The notes: a model not told the origin generated them from the sequence alone. Shown: positions 8,023-16,709, counted from the first letter of the stretch. The stretch is 48,724 nt of DNA from Saprospiraceae bacterium (GCA_016787545.1 JAEUUS010000264.1:1-48724), one strand, 5' to 3'. Translations and numbers: made by a program.

Positions 8023-9285
8023 ATGAAAAATTCCATTGCATGGTTCATACTGGCGGCCTTGGCGCCGGTATTCCAGCTTCAGGCCGCCGATACCCTAACG
8101 GTAGCGCAATGCCGACAATTGGCCATAGAAAACAGTCCGCTGCAAGCCAGAAAACTACATGCAGAAAGTATACTGACCTTGCAAAACCGTAATATTCGCA
8201 GCAATATGCTCCCCCGCGTGCAGGTGGGCGCACAAGCCAGTTGGCAGAGCGACGTATTTGGACTGCCTTTCAAATTCCCCGGCTCTGAAATCCCAGTCGT
8301 GCCCCAGGATCAGTACAAGATCAGTGCAGACATTGCCCAGAAAATCTGGGATGGCGGCGCAGACAAGTATCTACGGGAACAAAAATCACTCGATAAAAGT
8401 ATAGCAGAGGCACAGGTGGATGTCGATGCCTTTGCGCTGCGGGAATGGGTAACCGATTTATTCTTTAAAACCTTGCTGCTCCAGGAAAGTGAGCAAATCC
8501 TGCAAACATCCATTACCGACCTGCAAGCCCGGCTCAAACAAACAGAAGCCGCTATTCAGGAAGGCGTGGCCCTGCGTACCTCCGCAGATCAGATCCGGAT
8601 TCAAATATTAAAAAATCAGCAACAACTGGCTGCAACCGCTGCCGATAAGGATGCCCTGATGAAAATGCTGGCACAATGGCTGGGCAAACCGGAACCGGAT
8701 TTTGTACTGCAAAAAGTAGCTGCTGCAAACCCCATCCAGGAACCCACGCGCCCGGAATACCGACTTTTTGATTTGCAACAAAAATCATTGCAGGTTGGCA
8801 AGTCGGCCCTGCAGGTACGAACCCTACCCAGGTTTGAAGCCTTTGCGCAAGGAGGTCTGGGCAGTCCCAACCCCTTCAATTTCTTCGAAACAGGCCTGGA
8901 GCCTTTTGTCCTGATCGGACTCAGAGCCGCCTGGACGCCCATTGACTGGGGTAACAACCGCCGGGAATCACGGATCCTGGACTATCAGATGAAAAACGTG
9001 GATGTTCAGCGCCAGTTTTTTGAGCAAAGACTCCGTACAACCAGTCTCAAGGACAAAGAGGATGAGCTTAAATGGAACAAACAGCTCGCCCAGGACGACG
9101 AAATCATAGCCCTTCAAACCGATATCATCCGCCGCGCCGACGCTCAGGTAAAAAACGGGGTTATGACCATGACCGATTACCTCACGCAACTCAACCTGCT
9201 TACGCAGGCACAACTTACACGTAAAACGCACGAAATACAGGCCATTCAAGCCCGGGAAATGCACCTGGCCAAAATGGGCGGTTAA
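8023..9285 (+). CDS. TolC-family outer-membrane efflux protein
   Basis: 420 residues with a signal peptide (about 1-21, ending LQA before ADTL). The mature protein begins LTVAQCRQLAIENSPLQARKL, the usual opening of outer-membrane efflux repeats, and is rich in long Gln/Ala/Leu helices. A second OEP repeat begins around PEYRLFDLQQKSLQVGKSALQ. Such proteins trimerise into a channel-tunnel through the outer membrane. It follows tetR by six bases and precedes the adaptor by 16, so it is the exit duct of this ABC efflux pump. Confidence 0.9.
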   Translation: MKNSIAWFILAALAPVFQLQAADTLTVAQCRQLAIENSPLQARKLHAESILTLQNRNIRSNMLPRVQVGAQASWQSDVFGLPFKFPGSEIPVVPQDQYKISADIAQKIWDGGADKYLREQKSLDKSIAEAQVDVDAFALREWVTDLFFKTLLLQESEQILQTSITDLQARLKQTEAAIQEGVALRTSADQIRIQILKNQQQLAATAADKDALMKMLAQWLGKPEPDFVLQKVAAANPIQEPTRPEYRLFDLQQKSLQVGKSALQVRTLPRFEAFAQGGLGSPNPFNFFETGLEPFVLIGLRAAWTPIDWGNNRRESRILDYQMKNVDVQRQFFEQRLRTTSLKDKEDELKWNKQLAQDDEIIALQTDIIRRADAQVKNGVMTMTDYLTQLNLLTQAQLTRKTHEIQAIQAREMHLAKMGG

Positions 9286-9301
9286 AACCTAAACCTACAC
9301 C

Positions 9302-10237
9302 ATGAAATACGCATCTCTGATACTGCTGACCTTCGTTCTGGCTTGTCAGCAATCCGCAACCAAAGCCGATGCCTTCGGAAACTTCGAAGCTGATGAGCGC
9401 ATCATCAGCGCTGAAGCCAATGGCAAAATATTGTCGCTTACCCTGGAAGAAGGTCAGGATCTGGCAGCTGGGCAGCGCGTTGGCGCTATCGACTCTTTGC
9501 AAATTGCCCTGAAACGCGAACAATTGCTGGCCAGCATCAAAGCCGTTACGGCAAAAAGTCCGGCCATTGGCGCGCAACTGGCAGTGTATGAAAAACAAAT
9601 TGCTGCCATCCGTCAGCAACTGGCAACCCTTGACCGGGAAAAACGCCGCGTGGAAAACCTGCTGAAAAGCGATGCGGCCACCAGCAAACAACTGGATGAT
9701 ATTCAGGCACAAATAGACGCGGCACAACGGCAACTGGAGGTGGTTGGCGAACAACGCTCAGCCTCAGACGCTACCCTGGGAGTACAAAAAAGTGGCCTCC
9801 TGGCGGAAGTATTACCCTTGCAAAAGCAAATTGCCCAATTAGACGATCAGCTGGCCAAATGCAGCATTTTGAACCCCATCAAGGGCACCGTGCTGGTCAA
9901 ATACGCCGAGCCGGGAGAGGTCACGGCTTTTGGCAAACCCTTGTACAAAATTGCCGATATGCAGGTGCTTACCCTGCGCGCTTACGTGGCTGGCAATCAA
10001 TTGAGTCAGATCAAAACAGGCCAGGATGTAAAAATCAAGGTAGACGCACCAGAAGGCGGAGCCAAAGAAACTACGGGGAAAGTACGCTGGATATCGCCTA
10101 AAGCGGAGTTCACACCAAAAGTGGTACAAACCCGGGAAGAGCGCGTCAACCTCGTATATGCTGTAAAAATTGAGGTCCCAAATCCGGACGGTCTGCTCAA
10201 AATTGGCATGCCCGCCGAAGTAACCTTTCAGCTTTAA
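9302..10237 (+). CDS. HlyD/YbhG-like membrane fusion lipoprotein
   Basis: 311 residues. The N-terminus has a lipoprotein signal (LLTFVLAC, lipobox Cys15), so it is probably lipid-anchored in the inner membrane facing the periplasm. A biotinyl-lipoyl half (ISAEANGKILSLTLEEGQDLAAGQRVG) is followed by a long coiled-coil hairpin at about 75-185 and a second half (ILNPIKGTVLVKYAEPGEV), then beta-barrel segments. It bridges the ABC permease to the TolC-like channel. The architecture matches YbhG, the partner of E. coli YbhFSR. Downstream, the ATPase ATG is five bases after the stop. Confidence 0.88.
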   Translation: MKYASLILLTFVLACQQSATKADAFGNFEADERIISAEANGKILSLTLEEGQDLAAGQRVGAIDSLQIALKREQLLASIKAVTAKSPAIGAQLAVYEKQIAAIRQQLATLDREKRRVENLLKSDAATSKQLDDIQAQIDAAQRQLEVVGEQRSASDATLGVQKSGLLAEVLPLQKQIAQLDDQLAKCSILNPIKGTVLVKYAEPGEVTAFGKPLYKIADMQVLTLRAYVAGNQLSQIKTGQDVKIKVDAPEGGAKETTGKVRWISPKAEFTPKVVQTREERVNLVYAVKIEVPNPDGLLKIGMPAEVTFQL

Positions 10238-10242
10238 CTGCC

Positions 10243-11160
10243 ATGCCGGTCATTGAGGTTCAACAAATTTCCAAATCTTACGGTGCGCTGCAAGCGCTGG
10301 ACAACCTGAGTTTTCAGGTAGAAAAAGGCGAGATATTCGGCCTGATCGGACCGGATGGCGCCGGGAAAACCACCTTGTTCCGCATACTGGCCACCCTGTT
10401 GTTGCCGGATAAGGGTCATGCCCGTATTTGCGGGCTTGATGGGGTGAAGGATTACAAAAAAATCCGGCAGATTTTAGGGTATATGCCCGGTAAATTCTCC
10501 TTGTACCAGGATTTGACGGTAGAGGAAAACCTGGAGTTTTTTGCGGCAGTGTTTGGCTCCAGTATCCGGGAAAACTACGAACTGATTGCCCCGATTTATT
10601 CCCAGATTGCTCCATTTAAAGACCGCAGGGCTGGTGCGCTTTCCGGCGGCATGAAGCAAAAACTGGCGCTCTGTTGCGCCCTGATTCACCGCCCGGAAGT
10701 GTTGTTGCTTGACGAGCCAGGTACCGGGGTAGATCCGGTGAGCAGGCAGGAATTTTGGGAAATGCTGGCTGGTTTGCGTCAACATGGCATTACCATGCTG
10801 GTTAGTACACCCAATATGGACGAGGCGGAACTTTGTCATCATATTGCTTTGATGCAAAATGGCCGGATAATGGCCATAGATACGCCAGATGGTATCACGA
10901 CAGGCTTTGAACACCCATTGTATGCCGTTCGGTCTGCAGATATGTACCGTCTGATACATGATTTGCGCACCATGGATGGCGTGCAGGATTGTTATGCCTT
11001 TGGGGAGTATGCACACGTAAAGATGGAAAGTGTTATAGCGAATCCACGGCATCCGGAACAATTGCTGGCATTTCTGCAAAGCAATGGACATGAAAAAATT
11101 GACATCAAGGTTGCAGCGCCAACCATTGAAGATTGCTTCATTTCTTATATAAAGTCCTGA
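10243..11160 (+). CDS. ABC transporter ATPase, equivalent to the YbhF N-half
   Basis: A 305-residue nucleotide-binding protein. Walker A GPDGAGKTT (36-44) has the Asp in place of Asn that is common in the YbhF/drug-export group. The signature LSGGMKQK (133-140) and Walker B LLLDEP (Asp157, Glu158) are intact, and PNMDEAELCHHIALMQNGRI provides the H-loop region, although the usual switch His is replaced (TPNMDEA instead of TxHxxDEA). A C-terminal extension of about 80 residues follows the core. In E. coli, YbhF carries two ATPase domains in one chain; here they are separate genes, this one and 11782-12504. Both probably pair to drive the permease at 12686. Confidence 0.85.
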   Translation: MPVIEVQQISKSYGALQALDNLSFQVEKGEIFGLIGPDGAGKTTLFRILATLLLPDKGHARICGLDGVKDYKKIRQILGYMPGKFSLYQDLTVEENLEFFAAVFGSSIRENYELIAPIYSQIAPFKDRRAGALSGGMKQKLALCCALIHRPEVLLLDEPGTGVDPVSRQEFWEMLAGLRQHGITMLVSTPNMDEAELCHHIALMQNGRIMAIDTPDGITTGFEHPLYAVRSADMYRLIHDLRTMDGVQDCYAFGEYAHVKMESVIANPRHPEQLLAFLQSNGHEKIDIKVAAPTIEDCFISYIKS

Positions 11161-11165
11161 ATCCT

Positions 11166-11675
11166 ATGGTAATCAACCAAATAGAGCCTTTTTTAGAATA
11201 TTACGAGCGTGTACGGGAGCGCACACGCAAGCTCGTGTTACTGATACCACCCGAACTGCTGGAGTGGACTTACAAATCTGGCCGTTTCACCCTGGGAGAC
11301 CAGGTGAGACATATAGCCGCCATTGAACGCTGGTTGTATGCAGAAACGGTGCAAGGCCGGCCATCTCAATACACCGGTTGTGGAACAGACCTGGCCAGTG
11401 GAATGACAGACACGTTGGCTTATTTTGATGAGATGCACCAACAATCAGTGGCTGTATTTAATACCCTCACCCCAGACCAGTTACAGGCTAAAATCCAGAC
11501 ACCCGGCGGCCAACCCATCACCTGCTGGAAATGGCTCCGGGCATTGGTTGAACACGAGATCCATCACCGCGGACAGATGTACATGTATTTGAGCATGTTA
11601 AATGTCAAGACCCCTCCTATTTATGGGTTGACCTCCGAAGAAGTCGCCAACCTCAGCGCCCCCCTGGCCCCCTAA
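11166..11675 (+). CDS. DinB-family (four-helix bundle) protein
   Basis: 169 residues of the DinB/YfiT-like metalloenzyme superfamily. The likely metal triad is His49 (DQVRHIAAIE), His130 and His134 (VEHEIHHRGQMYMYL). Family members include thiol transferases and many of unknown role. I start at ATG 11166, five bases after the upstream ATPase stop; the frame also opens at 11133, but that would overlap the ATPase and add a non-family extension. It sits between the two ATPase genes of an efflux operon, an unusual place. Its stop codon is the first word of a short-word array. A link to detoxifying pump substrates is conceivable but unproven. Confidence 0.8.
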   Translation: MVINQIEPFLEYYERVRERTRKLVLLIPPELLEWTYKSGRFTLGDQVRHIAAIERWLYAETVQGRPSQYTGCGTDLASGMTDTLAYFDEMHQQSVAVFNTLTPDQLQAKIQTPGGQPITCWKWLRALVEHEIHHRGQMYMYLSMLNVKTPPIYGLTSEEVANLSAPLAP

Positions 11676-11771
11676 ATGACACCTAAATGACTCCAAATGG
11701 CACCTAAATGACTCCCAATGGCACCTAAATGACTCCAAATGACTCCCAATGGCACCTAAATGACCCTAAAT
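11671..11771. repeat. Short-word array (CCTAAATGAC and variants)
   Basis: About ten tandem words of the type CACCTAAATGACTCC or CAAATGACTCC begin at the stop codon of the DinB gene (TAA 11673-11675) and run nearly to the next ATG. CCTAAATGACCCTAAAT is the reverse complement of the array word at 7061-7163, so the two arrays form a loose inverted pair 4.5 kb apart. Confidence 0.85.
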
Positions 11772-11781
11772 AACTCCACCT

Positions 11782-12504
11782 ATGTCAACCATCATCTCTA
11801 CGGATAAACTTACTAAAACCTTCGGCGCCTTTACCGCCGTAAATGCCATTTCATTTGACGTTATGGAAGGTGAGATTTTTGGGTTTTTGGGTGCAAATGG
11901 CGCCGGGAAAACCACCGCATTAAAAATGCTTACCGGCTTGCTAACCCCAAGTTCCGGAAGTGCCATGGTGGCCGGCTTTGATGTTTGGAAACAGCCGGAA
12001 CAGGTGAAACGACGCATTGGCTACATGAGCCAAAAATTCAGTTTGTACGAAGACCTCACCGTCCGGGAAAACATTCGGCTGTTTGGCGGCATTTACGGGT
12101 TAAGCATGGCGCTTATCCGCCAAAAAACAGCCACATTGTTACAAAAACTGGAACTGGAGCCGGAAGCAGACAAACTGGTGAAAAGTTTGCCACTGGGCTG
12201 GAAACAAAAACTGGCCTTTTCAGTAGCATTGCTTCACGACCCCAGCATTGTGTTCCTGGATGAGCCAACCAGCGGGGTGGATCCGCTCACTCGTCGGCAA
12301 TTCTGGGAACTGATCTACGAAGCGGCGCACGAGGGCATTACCCTCATGGTAACCACCCATTACATGGAAGAAGCCGAATATTGCAACCGACTCAGCATGA
12401 TGGTAGATGGCCGCATCGTAGCCCTCGACACCCCCGGAGCCCTCAAAAACCAATACCAGGCCAGGAATATGGATGAGGTTTTCAGGAGGATAGCCAGAGG
12501 GTAG
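11782..12504 (+). CDS. ABC transporter ATPase, equivalent to the YbhF C-half
   Basis: A 240-residue nucleotide-binding protein. Walker A is GANGAGKTT (37-45), Walker B IVFLDEP (156-162), and THYMEEAEYC carries the switch His. The ABC signature is degenerate: LPLGWKQK (136-143) replaces LSGGQ, as in the C-terminal half of YbhF-type exporters, so the dimer with ATPase 1 likely has one canonical and one degenerate composite ATP site. It is in the same operon, after a 106-bp gap filled by a word array. The stop codon TAG overlaps the first word of the next array. Confidence 0.87.
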   Translation: MSTIISTDKLTKTFGAFTAVNAISFDVMEGEIFGFLGANGAGKTTALKMLTGLLTPSSGSAMVAGFDVWKQPEQVKRRIGYMSQKFSLYEDLTVRENIRLFGGIYGLSMALIRQKTATLLQKLELEPEADKLVKSLPLGWKQKLAFSVALLHDPSIVFLDEPTSGVDPLTRRQFWELIYEAAHEGITLMVTTHYMEEAEYCNRLSMMVDGRIVALDTPGALKNQYQARNMDEVFRRIARG

Positions 12505-12679
12505 TGTTTTGGTGTTTTAGTGTTTTAGTGTTTTGGTGTTTTGGTAGGCGTTCGGCTGGGTTTTATCACGATAAATTATGAAAGTATTACCCACCTTCCC
12601 AACCTATAGTTACCCGAGACATTTAACCAGTCGCTAACTAAAACACCAAAACACCAAAACACTAAAACACCAAAACACT
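12503..12679. repeat. Inverted pair of GTGTTTTGGTGTTTTAG word arrays with a GGCGTTCGGCTGGG core
   Basis: The left array, 12503-12545, and right array, 12637-12679, are each 43 bp and match as reverse complements at 41 of 43 positions, separated by about 90 bp. The left array is followed by GGCGTTCGGCTGGG (12547-12560), the core of the dispersed family also at 28926-29116, 36541-36640 and 40280-40460. The whole unit fills the gap between ATPase 2 and the permease; the left array includes the ATPase stop and the right one ends seven bases before the permease ATG. It could form a large hairpin in the operon mRNA. Confidence 0.85.
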
Positions 12680-12685
12680 CGAACC

Positions 12686-13792
12686 ATGAATCGTTTCTCT
12701 GCATTCATACAAAAAGAGTTCCGGCACATTCTGCGCGACCGGCGGACGTTGATGATTCTGTTTGGCATGCCGGTTATACAGGTGTTGCTGTTTGGTTATG
12801 TACTAACCAACGAAATCAAAAATGCCGCCATTGCAGTACTTGATCCGGCTAAAACGGAAGAGAGCAATGCACTGACCAATAAACTGGTATCCAGCGGATA
12901 TTTTCAACTGGAACAAAATATCCCTTCCGAGGCTGATCTGGAAGCAGCGTTTAAAAGTGGAAAAGTTAAAATGGCGGTGGTGTTCCCGGCCGACTTTTCT
13001 GTTTCGCCAAACAAACCGACAGACATACAACTCATTGGTGACGCCTCTGATCCGAATACCGCTACTACGCTGATCAACTACGCCAATGCCATCATTGCAG
13101 ATTTTGTGCAGGAAAAAGCTCTGGTAACCGGATCAGGCAACGCCATCACGTCTATCCGAACGGAAACGCGCATGCGCTACAATCCGGAACAAAAAGCCGT
13201 TTTCAATTTTGTGCCAGGGGTAATGACACTCATTCTGATGCTGGTATCTGCCATGATGACCAGCATTACCATTGCCCGGGAAAAAGAACTGGGCACCATG
13301 GAAGTATTATTGGTTTCACCCTTGAAGCCCATCCAAATCATCCTGGGCAAAACAGCGCCATATCTGGCCCTCACTCTGCTCAATGCACTCGTGGTGGTGC
13401 TGGTGGGTATCTACATTTTCGGAATGCCATTGCAGGGCTCCATACTGTTGCTCACGGCTGAATGCGTCCTGTATATGTTTGTAGCCCTGTCGCTGGGCAT
13501 TTTGATCAGTACCAAAGCCAAGGATCAAATGACCGCCATGTTCATTTCTGCACTGGGTCTGATGATGCCCACCATGCTGCTTTCCGGCTTTATTTTTCCC
13601 CGCGAGAGTATGCCGGTACCCTTGCAAGTTATAGGTAGCGTTATCCCGGCCACCTGGTTTAACCCTATTATAAAAGGTATCATGATTAAAGGAACCGGAC
13701 TTGATGTGCTCTGGAAACAAACGGCGGTTCTGGGTGGCATGGCATTGTTTTTTCTTGCCGTGAGCTTGCGGAATTTTAAAGATCGGCTGTGA
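12686..13792 (+). CDS. ABC-2 type permease (YbhS/YbhR-like)
   Basis: A 368-residue membrane subunit. It opens with FSAFIQKEFRHILRDRRTLMILFGMPVIQVLLFGYVL, the standard first helix of YbhS/YbhR/YhhJ permeases. A large external domain follows (about 45-170), then five or six C-terminal helices with the conserved AREKELGTMEVLLVSPLKP. Only one permease is in the operon, whereas E. coli YbhFSR has two, so a homodimer is implied. Together with the two ATPases, adaptor and TolC-like protein, it would export drugs or hydrophobic compounds across both membranes. A 115-bp palindrome starts five bases after its stop. Confidence 0.88.
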   Translation: MNRFSAFIQKEFRHILRDRRTLMILFGMPVIQVLLFGYVLTNEIKNAAIAVLDPAKTEESNALTNKLVSSGYFQLEQNIPSEADLEAAFKSGKVKMAVVFPADFSVSPNKPTDIQLIGDASDPNTATTLINYANAIIADFVQEKALVTGSGNAITSIRTETRMRYNPEQKAVFNFVPGVMTLILMLVSAMMTSITIAREKELGTMEVLLVSPLKPIQIILGKTAPYLALTLLNALVVVLVGIYIFGMPLQGSILLLTAECVLYMFVALSLGILISTKAKDQMTAMFISALGLMMPTMLLSGFIFPRESMPVPLQVIGSVIPATWFNPIIKGIMIKGTGLDVLWKQTAVLGGMALFFLAVSLRNFKDRL

Positions 13793-13796
13793 ATTA

Positions 13797-13911
13797 TTTA
13801 CCGCGGAGTCGGAGAGGCTGGGAGTTTTTAGTGACGGGGTGACGGGGTGACTGGCAGTCACCCCGTCACCCCGTCACTAAAAACTCCCAGCCTCTCCGAC
13901 TCCGCGGTAAA
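13797..13911. repeat. 115-bp perfect palindrome
   Basis: Arms 13797-13853 and 13855-13911 are exact 57-bp reverse complements around one central base (G13854). Each arm contains a tandem duplication of the word GTGACGGG. It begins five bases after the permease stop and probably acts at least as a terminator for the efflux operon. The word is shared with the 49-bp palindrome at 7235-7283 ahead of the operon. Overlapping open frames on both strands encode the same short peptide here because of the symmetry, and are not genes. Confidence 0.92.
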
Positions 13912-14014
13912 AACAACAGTCACTAAAAAAAATGTTAAAACTCCTCCCTCACCTGTGGCTTTTTTCCCAAAGGTCGTCTTTAGAATGTCTACACAAACAG
14001 ACAACCTTTACATC

Positions 14015-14479
14015 ATGAAAAAAGCAATTGTGTTTTCCCTCGTCCTCGTTGTTTTTGCGGTCTTTCAGGTAAACGCGCAAAACATCTCCGCTCCAAAAAC
14101 CACCGAGCCAGCTAAAACAGAACAAAAGCGCGATCAATCTGGCCCAACCGAAGCCAAACCCAAAGCTGATATGCCCGCCCCAACCCAGGCAAGACCCGAA
14201 CCAGGCAAAGGCAAAGAAAACGGAGAAGCCCGCAGCCAGAAAAAAGGTGAAAACGGCAAGAAAAAAGGCCATTCCAAAGGCAAAGCAAAAGGAAAAGCCA
14301 AGGGCCACCATAAAGACCATGAAGGTCACGAAGGTCATAAAGGTAAAGGGCCTAAAAAAGAAAAGGGCCGCAAAACCGAAAAAGAAATGGAGGAAGCACC
14401 TTCCAAGTCCGACCAGCAAAAAACGCGTCCATCTTCCGGCGGATCAACTTCAGGTTCCGGCGACAAGAGAAAACAGTAA
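14015..14479 (+). CDS. Small secreted Lys/Gly/His-rich basic protein
   Basis: 154 residues with a clear signal peptide (MKKAIVFSLVLVVFAVFQVNAQ). The mature part is low complexity: a Pro/Ala/Lys/Glu-rich stretch, then Lys/Gly repeats and a HHKDHEGHEGHKGKG region, with a Ser/Gly-rich tail. It resembles the basic tails of histone-H1-like proteins only in composition. The His/Asp/Glu cluster could bind metal, but this is inference. I start at ATG 14015 because the signal peptide begins there; the frame extends upstream only into the palindrome. A strong terminator follows. No family recognised. Confidence 0.7.
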   Translation: MKKAIVFSLVLVVFAVFQVNAQNISAPKTTEPAKTEQKRDQSGPTEAKPKADMPAPTQARPEPGKGKENGEARSQKKGENGKKKGHSKGKAKGKAKGHHKDHEGHEGHKGKGPKKEKGRKTEKEMEEAPSKSDQQKTRPSSGGSTSGSGDKRKQ

Positions 14480-14544
14480 TATCCGCATACATCCCAAAGC
14501 CGTCATCGCAACACACGTCCCACGGCAACTATGAGAAACGGTTT

Positions 14545-14580
14545 AACGCCTCCTGTGACACCAGGGGGCGTTTTTTTTTT
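14545..14580 (+). terminator. Rho-independent terminator
   Basis: Stem AACGCCTCCTG (14545-14555) pairs with CAGGGGGCGTT (11 bp with one wobble) and runs into ten T residues at 14571-14580. It ends the small basic protein's transcript and lies just before the 3' end of the convergent caspase gene. Confidence 0.88.
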
Positions 14581-14598
14581 GAATATTCGATATTCTTC

Positions 14599-16578
14599 TC
14601 ATTCTTTCACTTCAAACACTACCGTATCTATATGCAAATTCTCCACAGGAACGCTGGTAGTTTTTCCGCCTCTGGTCATACATTCTTCATTAAAATAGGT
14701 CTGTGCAAATAACTGCGAAAGGGCGTTCTGGTTGTTGGCCTCCCCTACCCCTCTGGTTTGGGTAATTGAACGCAGATCCACAGGTTGGTCAGTGGCCAGT
14801 AATTTGAGCAACTCCTTTCCATAAGAAGGACTCAACCCGAAACTCTGAGCAATTTCAATCGACTTTCCCGGCTCAACTTTTAACTCTTCGGGGGTTTCCT
14901 GGGCATTCGGCGCCAAAACACTCACTTTGTTAGTGCTTTCAATATCCAACAAGGTAAAATAGGCCGTTCGCAGTCCATTGTTGTGGACTCGGACTCGTAT
15001 AACATCTCCTGATGTAAAGGATATATTGCCCTGGGCGTCGGTCTTAGTCTGCAAAGTAAATTCTTGTTTTACTTTGTAAGTCCGCTTATCCAATTCTACC
15101 GGGATTACTTCAAGCGTCAACTGAAGACCATCATTTTCTACGTTTAAATTCCGCAGGTAATCAGCCTGTGCCCAGGAAAGCGTTTTTCTGATCATTCGAT
15201 CAGCAATCAACCCAGGGGATTTTTGAGACTCCACTTTTTCCAATACCAATCCTCGGCTTCGCAACTGAATATCGTTACCTTCTCTGATGATTTGTACATC
15301 AGGGTTCTCCTTGACCTCTGAAATAACAGGCAGATTTTGAATCTTTTCCCGGAAAGCCACCGCAACAGGATCACCGGAGGGCAGGTCCAGATGAATACTT
15401 GCGTGCAAAGGGCCAAAGTTTTTTTCGATGGTATAAACCCAAGAGGAACAATCAGATTTGTTTTGTAAAGGCTTTTCCAATTTTACAACACTTTCATAAG
15501 GAGCGGTAGCACTCAATGTCCCTTTCAAAATAGGTTCCGCTGCAGAGGGACTTGGTGTTCCAGCCGGATACAGTCCTACTATAGTCCCTTCATGCATGCC
15601 ATGAAGCCAACCTGCATCTATTCGGATGGTGTTGCGAGACTTACATTCACTGATTTTGCTGTAACTCGGCGGTTCAAGTAAAGCACCGCCAAATATTTGC
15701 TGATCCATCGTGCCCTCATATTGAGGGGTCTGATATGGGGCTATGCCTGCCATAGCCGTTTTTACCTGATCAAACAGCACACGATAAGTTGTATTCGGAC
15801 CTGATTCATTCAGCTTTTGGCAAAATGCATAAGTGAGAGATCCAATGCCCTGCCCCGTTTCATCTTTGGTTTCATAATTTAGTTGCCCGGCTGTTGCCCC
15901 AAAAAATGCTGTCATAGAAGCCTTTTCGATTTGGAGGGCGTCCGGGAGCCAGCCGTTTTCTGGTTTATTTCGCGGTTGTTGGGCAATATAACTGGAGTCG
16001 GCCATCACAAAATCTGTTCCACGTGCCATAGCCATGGCACGGGTACCTGTGCCTGAATGGCAGGAATCCAGGATCACCAGAACGTTTCCAGATGGACCAA
16101 TTTTCTTTCGCGCCTCATCCAGCAATGCTCCCAACTCCTCATCCCGAATAAGATTCCCGCCTTGATACCCATCTTTCTGGTATTTCATCGGTGAATTATA
16201 AGGAACAATGGCTTCATCAAATCCGTCGTACTCATCGCCATTGTCATCTGCCACTTGTTGTCCGTGCCCGGAAAACTGAAATAAAAACACATCGCCCGGC
16301 TTCAGGGACTTCACCGTTTTGCGTAAAGTTTTCAAAATCTCCTCCCTTGAAGCATCCTTATCCACTACTTGTGTAATATTTCCCGCTTTAAACCCTTGCC
16401 TGAGCAAAGTATTGGTTATCAGAACTACATCATTCTGCGCATTAATTTTCTGCCAGCCGGAGGATTCAGGATAGTCGCCCACCGCAACAATGAGCGCAAT
16501 TTTGCGGGGAGTCTGGGCAGATAAGAACATGGGAAAAAGCCCAAAAAACAGCAGTAAAAAGCCTAAAGATTGTTTCAT
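14599..16578 (-). CDS. Secreted caspase-family (peptidase C14-like) protein
   Basis: 659 residues with a signal peptide (1-21, ending FLSA before QTP). The caspase-like p20 domain covers about 25-300: the catalytic His105 in FQFSGHGQQ and Cys173 in VILDSCHSGTGT, each after the expected hydrophobic strand, and the acidic loop DDNGDEYDGFDEAIVPYN typical of metacaspase-like enzymes, which suggests Arg/Lys specificity and perhaps Ca2+ dependence. The C-terminal region (about 490-620) resembles DUF4384 (IRVRVHNNGLRTAYFTLLDI, then a pre-Ile/Leu-rich KELLKLLAT block). Divergent from the DUF4139 gene. Processing of substrates in the periplasm or cell surface is inferred from the signal peptide. Confidence 0.85.
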   Translation of the reverse strand: MKQSLGFLLLFFGLFPMFLSAQTPRKIALIVAVGDYPESSGWQKINAQNDVVLITNTLLRQGFKAGNITQVVDKDASREEILKTLRKTVKSLKPGDVFLFQFSGHGQQVADDNGDEYDGFDEAIVPYNSPMKYQKDGYQGGNLIRDEELGALLDEARKKIGPSGNVLVILDSCHSGTGTRAMAMARGTDFVMADSSYIAQQPRNKPENGWLPDALQIEKASMTAFFGATAGQLNYETKDETGQGIGSLTYAFCQKLNESGPNTTYRVLFDQVKTAMAGIAPYQTPQYEGTMDQQIFGGALLEPPSYSKISECKSRNTIRIDAGWLHGMHEGTIVGLYPAGTPSPSAAEPILKGTLSATAPYESVVKLEKPLQNKSDCSSWVYTIEKNFGPLHASIHLDLPSGDPVAVAFREKIQNLPVISEVKENPDVQIIREGNDIQLRSRGLVLEKVESQKSPGLIADRMIRKTLSWAQADYLRNLNVENDGLQLTLEVIPVELDKRTYKVKQEFTLQTKTDAQGNISFTSGDVIRVRVHNNGLRTAYFTLLDIESTNKVSVLAPNAQETPEELKVEPGKSIEIAQSFGLSPSYGKELLKLLATDQPVDLRSITQTRGVGEANNQNALSQLFAQTYFNEECMTRGGKTTSVPVENLHIDTVVFEVKE

Positions 16579-16597
16579 AAATTTGGAAATGTGCTGT

Positions 16598-16605
16598 CAA
16601 AATTA
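16598..16605 (-). promoter_or_regulatory. Candidate -7 box of the caspase gene
   Basis: On the minus strand this reads TAATTTTG, an exact TAnnTTTG match, 20 bases before the ATG at 16578. The nearest TTTG upstream is 26 bases away, longer than the usual spacer. Confidence 0.4.
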
Positions 16606-16709
16606 TTTTAAAAACTTGAAAAAACCTAATTCAAAATTGGATTATGGTTGTGCATTTCCCTTGTTTGTGACATCTTACTTGAAATATTTCACTCATCAAT
16701 TGACTTTTT

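Noticed and set aside
13316..13861. Long minus-strand open frame at the permease end
   Set aside because: It runs antisense through the permease and its N-terminus mirrors the frame on the other strand because of the palindrome. It has no family signal.
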